This document shows positions 49,577 to 57,732 of a DNA stretch of 64,000 nucleotides, piece after piece. Each line of letters begins with the position of its first letter. Position 1 is the stretch's first letter. Under the pieces are notes generated by a model. The model saw nothing but the letters and a program-made list of their open reading frames with translations, did not search any database and was not told the DNA's origin. The position numbers were made by a program, and so were the translations under genes. The stretch spans positions 62,001-126,000 of the forward strand of contig NZ_CACVCE010000001.1 of the NCBI RefSeq assembly GCF_902729445.1, in the 5' to 3' direction. This DNA comes from Magnetospirillum sp902729445. Lineage in GTDB: Bacteria > Pseudomonadota > Alphaproteobacteria > Rhodospirillales > Magnetospirillaceae.

Positions 49577-50860
49577 CTATTCCGGCACGGTCTGGGCGAA
49601 GGTCGCCAGGAATGGGGCCTGACGGTAACGCTCGCTGTCGGTGCGACCGAAATTGGTCAGCAGGCGGCGGATGAAGTTGCCGTTGATGGCGGGGAACATG
49701 AAATAGGACTTGATGGCCAGGAACTCGCCGACATGGTCGGGCAGCTTGGCCGACCAGCGCATCAGGCCGTCGCGGAAAGCGCCTTCGCGCGCCTGCTCCT
49801 GGCGTCCCGAGGGGGCGAATTCCTGCTCGTACAATTGCGAGATCTCGCGCCAGGCCTTGGCGATGGCCTCGACCTCGAAGCGGATGAAATCCTGCAGCAA
49901 TTGCAGGTGCTCTTCGGTCGGCGGGTCGTAATTGCCGTTGGTGGCGTCCTCGCGGAACAATGGCCACGGGTTTTCCTCGGGCTTGGGCTTCTTGCCCTTG
50001 GGGGCGCGCATCGAGCCCCAGCGCGTGTCCCAATTGTGCAGGACCGGGTTGTTATGGTCGCCCGAGCCGATGATGTCGATCAGCTTGGCGCCGCCGACCT
50101 CGGCCCAATTGTAGCTCATGCCCAGTTGCTGGATATGACGCGAGGTGTGCATCGGCGGCAGGATGTAGCGGCGCAGAACCTCTTCGTAGCAGCGGCCGAA
50201 TTCGGGGGCCAGCGGGAAGGGCGGGCGACCGCCCTTGATGGCGCCCTGGATGCTGAACAGAGCCAGGATCTTGCGCGAATAGGCGGACAGAGTGTCGTCG
50301 AACAGCGTCTTGAAATCGCTGAACGGCCTTTCCTCGCTCCCCTCGACCGAGCGGGAATTGGCCGATGGCATCATCCGTTCGGAATCGGGGCCCAGCTGCG
50401 CCGCGAACAGCGGCGGCGGCTCTTTGGGCTTGCACACCGTCCGGCTGACCTTTTCGCCCGGCGCAGTGGGGCTCAGGGACAAAAGCTTGGCCAACGAGTT
50501 GCCATGCTCGGCTTCGATCGCCGCCGGCTTGGGCTTCGGCCCGATCATCTGGACGGCGATGGCGGTGACCACCCGCAGATCCTCGGCCTGGGCCTCGGGC
50601 TTGCCGGGCATGACCAAAGTCTTGTAATCGGCTTCGCGGGCGGCGATCAGCGCGGTCTTGTCCATGCGCTCGAGCGCCTTGGTGACCAGCACGTTGAACA
50701 CAACGTTCAGTTGGCGTTCGTTGGCCCATTTCAGGCTTTCGGGGTCGGTCAAGGTCAGGCGGCGCAGCATCAGGATTTGCGGCACCTCAAGGTGCCGGGT
50801 CGTGGCAATCAGATTCGAGACCTTCGCCTCGAACGTCTTGTTGTCACGCGCTTCCGTCAT
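49577..50860 (-). CDS. Unknown protein, tandem paralogue B
   Basis: About 427 residues from ATG 50860 (GAGG upstream; the upstream in-frame ATGs are less well supported). It shares with its neighbour FEAKVSNLIATTRHLEVPQI, LRRLTLTDPESLKWANERQ, NNPVLHNWDTRWGSM, SQLYEQEF, FRDGLM and LAIKSYFMFPAINGNFIRRL. It differs mainly by an insertion of about 45 residues (around 125-185) containing EPPPLFAAQLGPDSERMMPS. Soluble, no signal peptide. Function unknown. Confidence 0.7.
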   Translation of the reverse strand: MTEARDNKTFEAKVSNLIATTRHLEVPQILMLRRLTLTDPESLKWANERQLNVVFNVLVTKALERMDKTALIAAREADYKTLVMPGKPEAQAEDLRVVTAIAVQMIGPKPKPAAIEAEHGNSLAKLLSLSPTAPGEKVSRTVCKPKEPPPLFAAQLGPDSERMMPSANSRSVEGSEERPFSDFKTLFDDTLSAYSRKILALFSIQGAIKGGRPPFPLAPEFGRCYEEVLRRYILPPMHTSRHIQQLGMSYNWAEVGGAKLIDIIGSGDHNNPVLHNWDTRWGSMRAPKGKKPKPEENPWPLFREDATNGNYDPPTEEHLQLLQDFIRFEVEAIAKAWREISQLYEQEFAPSGRQEQAREGAFRDGLMRWSAKLPDHVGEFLAIKSYFMFPAINGNFIRRLLTNFGRTDSERYRQAPFLATFAQTVPE

Positions 50861-51015
50861 CCAGGCCTCATCCCGCCCATATGCCCGCATTGTAGCGGTT
50901 CTTCCCAGATGGGGATTACAGGACTCCTGTCCATGGCGCAAGCCCTAGCCCATCTGTGCGCATCTTCGATTTTTGACAAGACGGCGTCAATCCGGCAGAT
51001 AACCGAGAATGTGCG

Positions 51016-51726
51016 CTAAATTTTTATGATGTCACCGTGGCGGGTGCAGGCAGCCTCGGCGGCCTCGACGAAAGTATCGGTAATCTGGTCGGGCTGGCGC
51101 AGCGTGGCCTGGTCCTCGCCGGGGAAGGCGATGGCGCGCATGCGGGTGGCGACGGCGCCGGGATCGATCAGGTTGACCTTCAAGGCGGTGATGTTGGCCA
51201 CCTCGGCGGCCCAACTGAGCACCAATTGCTCCAGCGCCGCCTTGGTGGCGCCATAGCAGCCCCAATAGGGCAGGCCGGCATGGGCCGCGCCCGAGGTGAC
51301 GAACAATGCCCGGCCGGCCGGCGCCAGGCGCAGCAGCGGGTCGAAGGCGCGGATCAGGCGGTAGTTGGCGGTGACGTTGACGTCGAAGGCTTCCTGGAAG
51401 TGCTTGGGCTTCTGGTGGCCGACCGGTCCCAGCCCGCCGCCGATGTCGCCGGCGATGCCGGCCAGGATATCGACGCGGCCGAAGCGCTGGAACAAGGCGG
51501 CCCCGACCTGATCGATGGAATCGAACTGGCGCAGATCCAGCGGGCACAATACCGCCTTGCCGCCGGCATCGGCGATTTCGTCGTCCAGCTCTTCCAGCGC
51601 TCCTTGCGTGCGGGCGATGCACACCACCTCGGCGCCCTCGGCGGCGAAGCGCTTGGCCACCGCCCGGCCGATCCCGCGCGAGGCGCCGGTGACGACCGCG
51701 ACCCGGCCGGCCAGACGACCACTCAT
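51016..51726 (-). CDS. Short-chain dehydrogenase/reductase
   Basis: A 236-residue classical SDR. It has the cofactor glycine motif VVTGASRGIGRAVA near residue 11, the catalytic serine (VTSGAAHAG) and YGATK, and the usual PG motif (LIDPGAVATRM). It resembles the YciK type. NAD(P)H-dependent oxidation or reduction of an alcohol/ketone is expected; the substrate is unknown. Its ATG overlaps the purF stop by 4 nt, so it is co-transcribed with purF. Confidence 0.9.
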   Translation of the reverse strand: MSGRLAGRVAVVTGASRGIGRAVAKRFAAEGAEVVCIARTQGALEELDDEIADAGGKAVLCPLDLRQFDSIDQVGAALFQRFGRVDILAGIAGDIGGGLGPVGHQKPKHFQEAFDVNVTANYRLIRAFDPLLRLAPAGRALFVTSGAAHAGLPYWGCYGATKAALEQLVLSWAAEVANITALKVNLIDPGAVATRMRAIAFPGEDQATLRQPDQITDTFVEAAEAACTRHGDIIKI

Positions 51727-53183
51727 TTCTTGGGGTCCGTCAGCAGCGACAATTGCTTCGATTCGGTCAGTCCGTCCATGTAATCGGTGGGGATGACCGG
51801 ATAGTCGCCGGTGAAGCAGGCATCGCAGAATTGCGGGCTGTGGGAGTTGCGGCCCGGCTCGCCGACGGCGCGATACAGGCCGTCGATCGAGATGAAGGCC
51901 AAGGAATCGACGCCGATCAGGTCGGCCATGCCCTGGACGTCGTAGCGCGACGCCAGCAGCTTGTCGCGCTCGGGCGTGTCGATGCCGAAATAGCAGGAAT
52001 GGGTGGTCGGCGGCGACGAGATGCGCATATGGACCTCGGTGGCGCCGGCCTGGCGGACCATCTCGACGATCTTGCGGCTGGTGGTGCCGCGCACGATGGA
52101 ATCATCGACCAGAATGACGCGCTTGCCCTGGATGGTGGCCTTGTTGGGGTTGTGCTTCATCTTGACGCCGACATGACGGGTCTGGTCGGTCGGCTGGATG
52201 AAGGTCCGGCCCACATAATGGTTGCGGATGATGCCCAGGTCGAACGGCAGCTTGGCTTCGGCGGCGAAGCCCAGGGCGGCCGGAACGCCGGAATCGGGCA
52301 CCGGCACCACGACGTCGGCATCGACGAAGCTTTCGCGCGCCAGTTCGGCGCCGATGCGCTTCCTGGCATCATAGACGCTGGTGCCCTCGACGATCGAATC
52401 GGGGCGGGCGAAATAGATGTACTCGAAGATGCAGAAGCGACGCTTGGTGTCGCCGAACGGCTTGACCGAACGCACGCCGGCATCGGTGATGATCACCACC
52501 TCGCCGGCCTCGATGTCGCGGACGAATTCGGCGCCGATGATGTCCAGCGCGCAGGTTTCGGACGCCAGGCACCAGGCGCCGTCCAGCTTGCCCAGCACCA
52601 GCGGGCGGATGCCCTGGGGGTCGCGCATGCCCATCAGACCCTCGCCGGTCAGGCAGACCAGCGAATAGGCGCCGTCGATCTGGCGCAGCGCGTCGATGAC
52701 GCGGTCCTCGACCGGGCCATGCAGGCTGATGGCGATCAGGTGGATGATGACTTCGGTGTCGGTGGTGCTTTGGAACAGGCAGCCGCGCTTGACCAGCGAG
52801 CGCCTGAGCGCCTGGGCGTTGGTCAGGTTGCCGTTGTGGCCCAGCGCCAGGCCGCCGAACTCCATTTCGGCGAACAAGGGCTGGACGTTTCTCAGCAAGG
52901 TCTCGCCGGTGGTGGAATAGCGGACATGGCCGACCGCCTTGGCGCCCTTCAGCTTCCGAATGACGTTCTCGGAGCCGAAGCAATCCTCGACATGGCCGAG
53001 GTCGCGATGGTTGTGGAACTTGTCGCCGTCCAGCGAGACGATGCCGGCCGCTTCCTGTCCGCGATGTTGCAGCGCGTGCAGGCCTAGCGCCGTCAGGGCC
53101 GCGGCCTCGGGGTGGCCGTAAATGCCGAACACCCCGCATTCCTCGCGCAGATGGTCATCGTCATAAGGATTGGTGGTGAACAT
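51723..53183 (-). CDS. purF: Amidophosphoribosyltransferase PurF
   Basis: A 486-residue class II glutamine amidotransferase from ATG 53183. C16 in EECGVFGIYG becomes the N-terminal nucleophile after loss of a short propeptide. The glutaminase half has HNGNLTNAQ; the transferase half has the PRPP loop VILVDDSIVRGTTS. Cysteines in RRFCIFEY, HSCYFGID and FCDACFTGDYP match the [4Fe-4S] type seen in Bacillus PurF. It catalyses the first step of purine synthesis. Downstream SDR overlaps by 4 nt; cvpA lies 20 bp upstream. Confidence 0.95.
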   Translation of the reverse strand: MFTTNPYDDDHLREECGVFGIYGHPEAAALTALGLHALQHRGQEAAGIVSLDGDKFHNHRDLGHVEDCFGSENVIRKLKGAKAVGHVRYSTTGETLLRNVQPLFAEMEFGGLALGHNGNLTNAQALRRSLVKRGCLFQSTTDTEVIIHLIAISLHGPVEDRVIDALRQIDGAYSLVCLTGEGLMGMRDPQGIRPLVLGKLDGAWCLASETCALDIIGAEFVRDIEAGEVVIITDAGVRSVKPFGDTKRRFCIFEYIYFARPDSIVEGTSVYDARKRIGAELARESFVDADVVVPVPDSGVPAALGFAAEAKLPFDLGIIRNHYVGRTFIQPTDQTRHVGVKMKHNPNKATIQGKRVILVDDSIVRGTTSRKIVEMVRQAGATEVHMRISSPPTTHSCYFGIDTPERDKLLASRYDVQGMADLIGVDSLAFISIDGLYRAVGEPGRNSHSPQFCDACFTGDYPVIPTDYMDGLTESKQLSLLTDPKK

Positions 53184-53203
53184 GCCCGTTCTCGCCGCTC
53201 GCA

Positions 53204-53887
53204 TCACTGGTTTGATTGGATCAGCCGGTCCAACTGGCTCCGGCTTTCCTTGTCGTATCCCGACCCTGACTTGTCCCCCGTCTTCTTTCCGTCGGCGCTG
53301 GGCGCCGAAGGCTGGGGGGCTACGTATTTGCGGAAAGTTTCTTCCGCCTGCTTCAGGTCCTTGGCGTCCTTGGCGCTTTCGCGCGCCTTGGCCTCGGCGG
53401 CGCCGAACCCTTCCGGGGCCAGGCCGCGCAACAGGTCGGAACCGCGTTCCAGCCATGGTTGGGTCTTGGCCCGGGCCAGCCAGTCCGGCGGCTCTTCGGT
53501 GACCATCACCATTCCCATATAGGCAAGGCTGACCAGGACCGCACCCCGGACCAGGCCGAAAACGAATCCCAGCGACGAATCGACGCTGTTCAACGCCGAT
53601 CGGCGCACGCGGTCGGCCACCATCTTGGTGACCACCGACAAGATCAGCAAGGTGACCAGGAATAGCGTGGCGCCGGCGGCGATGTCGGCGACCAGGGCGC
53701 TGCCGATCTGGGCGCGAAACAGCGGCTGAACGTGGGCGAATCCGTAAAGGGCGGCAAAGGCGGCGCCGACCCAGGCGGTGATGGCCAGCACTTCGTGGAC
53801 GAAGCCGCGCATGAAGGCGAACCCGGCCGAGCCCAACAGCACGACGGCCACGACGATGTCGACGGCGGTGACGGGAAGGTTGCCCAT
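53204..53887 (-). CDS. cvpA: CvpA family membrane protein
   Basis: A 227-residue protein with four membrane helices: VDIVVAVVLLGSAGFAFMRG, ITAWVGAAFAALYGFAHV, AGATLFLVTLLILSVVTKMV and LVRGAVLVSLAYMGMVMV. A charged cytoplasmic tail follows (about 140-227). CvpA-like genes sit upstream of purF in many proteobacteria, here 20 bp away. Its role in envelope stress and colicin V is known in E. coli, unknown here. Confidence 0.9.
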   Translation of the reverse strand: MGNLPVTAVDIVVAVVLLGSAGFAFMRGFVHEVLAITAWVGAAFAALYGFAHVQPLFRAQIGSALVADIAAGATLFLVTLLILSVVTKMVADRVRRSALNSVDSSLGFVFGLVRGAVLVSLAYMGMVMVTEEPPDWLARAKTQPWLERGSDLLRGLAPEGFGAAEAKARESAKDAKDLKQAEETFRKYVAPQPSAPSADGKKTGDKSGSGYDKESRSQLDRLIQSNQ

Positions 53888-53922
53888 GAAAGCGCGGTTC
53901 TCGTGTCCTTAAGTGGCCGGGC

Positions 53923-55296
53923 TTACTTGCCGGGGCGGAACAGCCCCAGCAGGTCCTGCAGGTGTCCGATCGGCCGCACGGTCAGCACGTTGCCGCCCGG
54001 TTGGCCTTTTCCTTTTCGTGGGCTGGCCGGCACCAACGCCTGCGCAAACCCCAGCTTGGCCGCCTCTTTCAGGCGGATGTCCCCCTGGGCGACGGCGCGA
54101 ATCTCGCCCGACAGGCCGATTTCGCCGAACACCGCCATGTCGGCCGGCACCGGCACATCGGTCGCCGAAGACACCAGGGCCGCCGCGACCGCAAGGTCCG
54201 CCGCCGGCTCGGTGATGCGCAGTCCACCTGCGACGTTCAAATAAACGTCATTGCCCGACAAAGCAAGCCCGCAACGGGCGTCAAGCACCGCCAGGATCAT
54301 CGACAGCCGGCCGGAATCCCAGCCGACCACGGCGCGCCGGGGCGAGGACAGGGTGCTGGGCGCCACCAGGGCCTGGATTTCCACCAGCATCGGCCGGGTT
54401 CCCTCGATGCCGGCGAACACGCAAGAGCCCGACACGTTTCCGCGCCGTTCGGCCAGGAACAGCGCCGACGGGTTCAAGACCTCGGCCAGGCCGGCATCGG
54501 TCATCTCGAACACGCCGATCTCGTCGGTGGCGCCGAAGCGGTTCTTGACCGCCCGCAGGATGCGGAACTGGTGGCCGCGATCGCCTTCGAAATAAAGGAC
54601 GGTATCGACCATGTGTTCCAGCACGCGCGGGCCGGCGATGGTGCCTTCCTTGGTGACGTGGCCGACCAGGAACAGCACGAAGCCCCGACGCTTGGCCAGG
54701 CGGATCAGTTCGTGGGCGCAGGTGCGCACCTGGGTCACCGTGCCCGGGGCCGAATCGACATTGTCGGCATACATGGTCTGGATCGAATCGATCACCACCA
54801 CTTTGGCGCCATCGGGCTGGTCCAGGCTGGCGACGATGTCGCGCAGATTGGTGGCCGACGCCAGGGCGACATTGGCCTTGGCCAGGCCCAGCCGTCCTGC
54901 CCGCAGGCGCACCTGATCGACCGCCTCTTCGCCCGAGATATAGGCGACGGGGACCGTGGCACCCAGCAGGGCGGCGGCCTGGGTCAGCAGGGTCGATTTG
55001 CCGATGCCGGGATCGCCGCCGACCAGCAGGGCCGACCCGGGCACCAGCCCGCCGCCGCAGACGCGGTCCAGCTCGCCGATGGTGGTGATCAGGCGCGGCA
55101 GCGGCTTGGCGATTCCTTCCAGGCCGACGAACTCGATCTTCTTGCCGGGCTTGCCGCCCAGGCCCTTGGGAGCCTCTTCGCGCCGGGCTTCCTCGACGAT
55201 CGAGTTCCAGGCGCCGCAGGCTTCGCACTTGCCGACCCACCGCGAGGTGACGGCGCCGCAATCCTGGCAGACGAAGCGGGGAGCGGATTTGGACAT
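53923..55296 (-). CDS. radA: DNA repair protein RadA
   Basis: A 457-residue protein from ATG 55296. The N-terminal zinc finger is FVCQDCG...CEACG, Walker A GGDPGIGKST, the KNRFG motif (VKNRFGATDEIG), and a C-terminal Lon-protease-like domain (about 330-457) that ends GGLRITEPAADLAVAAAL...FGEIGLSGEIRAV. RadA helps branch migration in recombinational repair. Upstream ATG extensions lack the zinc finger start and are rejected. Confidence 0.95.
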   Translation of the reverse strand: MSKSAPRFVCQDCGAVTSRWVGKCEACGAWNSIVEEARREEAPKGLGGKPGKKIEFVGLEGIAKPLPRLITTIGELDRVCGGGLVPGSALLVGGDPGIGKSTLLTQAAALLGATVPVAYISGEEAVDQVRLRAGRLGLAKANVALASATNLRDIVASLDQPDGAKVVVIDSIQTMYADNVDSAPGTVTQVRTCAHELIRLAKRRGFVLFLVGHVTKEGTIAGPRVLEHMVDTVLYFEGDRGHQFRILRAVKNRFGATDEIGVFEMTDAGLAEVLNPSALFLAERRGNVSGSCVFAGIEGTRPMLVEIQALVAPSTLSSPRRAVVGWDSGRLSMILAVLDARCGLALSGNDVYLNVAGGLRITEPAADLAVAAALVSSATDVPVPADMAVFGEIGLSGEIRAVAQGDIRLKEAAKLGFAQALVPASPRKGKGQPGGNVLTVRPIGHLQDLLGLFRPGK

Positions 55297-55386
55297 GCCG
55301 GGAAACAATCCGCGCTGTGATCGATCAATGGGGCGAGGCGTAACCGATCGCCGCCGGAAAATCAATGTCGGCCTGCGACTCCACTG

Positions 55387-56853
55387 CTAGGGCAACAGGA
55401 TGCAGAAGGTGGCGCCGTCGGTGTTGCCGTTCTCCAGCCAGATGCGGCCGTCATGGTTCTCGACCACGCGCTTGCAGATGGACAGGCCGATACCGGTGCC
55501 GGGGAAGGTGTCGCGCGTGTGCAGCCGGCGGAACACCTCGAAAATGTAGTCGCGGTATTGCGGGTCGATGCCGATGCCGTTGTCGGCTACGCGCAACAGC
55601 CACCCGTCCTCGACCCGTTCGGCCGACACGGTCACCCGAGGGGGGCGGTCGTCCCGGCTGAACTTCAAGGCGTTGGCCAGCAGATTGTGGAACAGTTGGT
55701 ACAACTGGCCGGGATCGGCTTGCAGGACAGGCAGCGGTCCCACGACGATTTCGGCGTGCTTTTGCTCGATCAGGGCGGCAAGGCCGGCGACGATTTCGCC
55801 GACGATCCGGTTGCAATCGACGGTGCCGACCGCCATTCGCCGCCTTTCGCAGGCGCCGTAATCCAAGAGGTCGGTGATCAGGCTGGACATGTGGCGGGCG
55901 CCCTGGATCAGGAACCCCAGCAATTCCCGTCCCTCGTCGCCCAGTCGGTCGGCGTAGCCTTTGTCCAGCATCTGCGAGAAGCTGACGATCGAGCGGATCG
56001 GCTCTTTCAGGTCGTGGGCGGCGACATAGGCGAAGCGTTCGATCTCGACCATCGCCCGCGACAGCTTCTCGACCGTCTCGCGCAGTTCCATTTCGGCTCG
56101 CACCCGCTCGCGATTCTCGGCGGCCAGTTGCTGATTGCGGGCGTTGAGGTCGAGGACCAGCAGTTTCAAGCGGTCGGCCATGTCGTCGAAGGCCCAGCGC
56201 ACCGCATCCAGTTCATCGCCATGGGCGGGACGGTCATCCAGGCCGACCGGGGTCATCTGGTGGTCGTTGCTGAGGTGGGGCACCAGCCCCTGAACCCGTC
56301 GATCCAATTCCTCGATCCGGACCGTCACCAACTGGCGGAACACCCAATAGATGAACAGGACCACGCAGAAGGTCTTGATGCTGTTGCTGAACAGGATCGT
56401 CACGCCCTGCCAGACCAGGGTCCCGTAAACCTCGTCCAGTCCGGCGGCGATCTCCATGGTGGCGATCTGGCGGTCATCGCCCTTCACCTTGTAGACCAGC
56501 GGGTAGGTGCGGATGATCTGGCGGGTGGAATGGCCGGATTGCGCCGTCCACCGGGTGCCGTGGTCGGTGGCGGTCACGGTGACCCGCTCGATGTTGGGCA
56601 GGTGGGCCAGGGAATCCAGCGAAAGCTGAATTTGCGCGTCGTCGAAGCTCCACACCTGGGCGGCGATGGGCGGGAACAGGATCGACATCCTTTCCAGCAG
56701 CGTCTCGACCTGATCGCGCTGGACCCGGTAATCCATGAACAACTGGATCCCGGTGATGACCAGGGTGATCGCCGAGCTGAACGTCACCAGCAGCAAGATC
56801 AGCTTCTTGCCCAGCTTGCTGATCCGGTTGGTGGACCTTAGCAGCACGATCAT
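55387..56853 (-). CDS. Sensor histidine kinase (copy 1 of duplicated module)
   Basis: About 488 residues from ATG 56853. TM1 about 17-39 (KLILLLVTFSSAITLVIT), a periplasmic sensor of about 115 residues with VWSFDDAQIQLSLDSL, TM2 about 160-180, a HAMP-like linker, and a phytochrome-type HisKA with phospho-acceptor H280 (VAAHDLKEPIRSIVSF). HATPase boxes are LANALKFSRD, DNGIGIDPQYRDYIF and GTGIGLSICKRVVEN. It lies 13 bp after a binding-type sensor gene, and a paralogue of the pair follows. No response regulator is next to it. Confidence 0.88.
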   Translation of the reverse strand: MIVLLRSTNRISKLGKKLILLLVTFSSAITLVITGIQLFMDYRVQRDQVETLLERMSILFPPIAAQVWSFDDAQIQLSLDSLAHLPNIERVTVTATDHGTRWTAQSGHSTRQIIRTYPLVYKVKGDDRQIATMEIAAGLDEVYGTLVWQGVTILFSNSIKTFCVVLFIYWVFRQLVTVRIEELDRRVQGLVPHLSNDHQMTPVGLDDRPAHGDELDAVRWAFDDMADRLKLLVLDLNARNQQLAAENRERVRAEMELRETVEKLSRAMVEIERFAYVAAHDLKEPIRSIVSFSQMLDKGYADRLGDEGRELLGFLIQGARHMSSLITDLLDYGACERRRMAVGTVDCNRIVGEIVAGLAALIEQKHAEIVVGPLPVLQADPGQLYQLFHNLLANALKFSRDDRPPRVTVSAERVEDGWLLRVADNGIGIDPQYRDYIFEVFRRLHTRDTFPGTGIGLSICKRVVENHDGRIWLENGNTDGATFCILLP

Positions 56854-56866
56854 CGGCGGCGATCCA

Positions 56867-57652
56867 TCACGGTTTCGCCGGCAGCGGCAGATCGGGTCCG
56901 AGATAGCGGGCGTAGCGGGCACGGATGGCCGCGCGGGTCCCGTCGGCCTCGATCGCGGCGGCGGCGGCATGAAGACGGGCCAGGATGTCCGGGCTGGTGT
57001 TGCGGCTGGCCATCACACAGAAGGGAAAACGTTGAACCGGGATGCTTTTGACCGCGTCCTGGCCGACGCCCTTGGCCTCGAGAAGGTAATAGGCGGCGGA
57101 TTCGAAGCTGGCCCAGGCCTCGACGCGGCCGTGCAGCAGCATGTCGGCCACCTGTCCGTTCTCGCTGGCGAATTGAATGTCGGTGAAGCCCAACTCGGCC
57201 AGGTGGGTCTTCAAGGTATAGCCGAGGAAAGCCCCGATGACCGTGTCGCGCGGCAAATCCTCGAGCCGGGAGTATCGCGTCGCCTTCTTCATCAGCAGCG
57301 CATGGGTGACGGTCTCGAAACAGAACGGCCAATGGGCTTCGTAGCGCGCCACCGTCTCGGCGGTCTTGGTGGCCATGATCAAAAGGTTGGTGGACTCGCG
57401 AAGCATCACCACCGCGCGCATCACCGGGACCTCTTCGACGGCGACGGCAAACCCGGCCCGGCGCACCACCGCCTCGATCATGTCGTAGGCGTAGCCGGTA
57501 TGACGGCCATCGGCGACATAGCCGAATGGCGGATAGGGATAGACCCCGATGGTGACGGTCGCCGTCTCGGCGGCGCTTGCCGCGCCGAGCCACAGGCCGA
57601 CCAGACCCGCCGCAATGACCCGGACCCCCGCGCGCCACCCGACAAAAGTCAT
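56867..57652 (-). CDS. Periplasmic solute-binding-type protein (copy 1 of duplicated module)
   Basis: About 261 residues from ATG 57652, preceded by GGGGAGG. Signal peptide to about residue 28 (VIAAGLVGLWLGAASA). It has a PBP type II amino-acid-binding fold: TIGVYPYPPFGYVADG, GYAYDMIEAVVRRAGF, LIGAFLGYTLKTHL-like central strand (VIGAFLGYTLKTH), and VQRFPFCVMASRN. It probably acts as a sensory ligand receptor for the adjacent kinase rather than in transport, since no ABC permease is near. Confidence 0.82.
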   Translation of the reverse strand: MTFVGWRAGVRVIAAGLVGLWLGAASAAETATVTIGVYPYPPFGYVADGRHTGYAYDMIEAVVRRAGFAVAVEEVPVMRAVVMLRESTNLLIMATKTAETVARYEAHWPFCFETVTHALLMKKATRYSRLEDLPRDTVIGAFLGYTLKTHLAELGFTDIQFASENGQVADMLLHGRVEAWASFESAAYYLLEAKGVGQDAVKSIPVQRFPFCVMASRNTSPDILARLHAAAAAIEADGTRAAIRARYARYLGPDLPLPAKP

Positions 57653-57732
57653 GGCAAAACCTCCCCACAGGTTTCCTGCAGCTTCACCCATGACGGTGCG
57701 TCTGTCCAGATTTCACGCTCGCTCGGGCTCGA

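Noticed and set aside
48404..51019. An 871-residue plus-strand frame opposite the two paralogous genes.
   Set aside because: It runs across two separate conserved genes and the gap between them, with low-complexity composition. The minus-strand genes share motifs with each other, which supports them.
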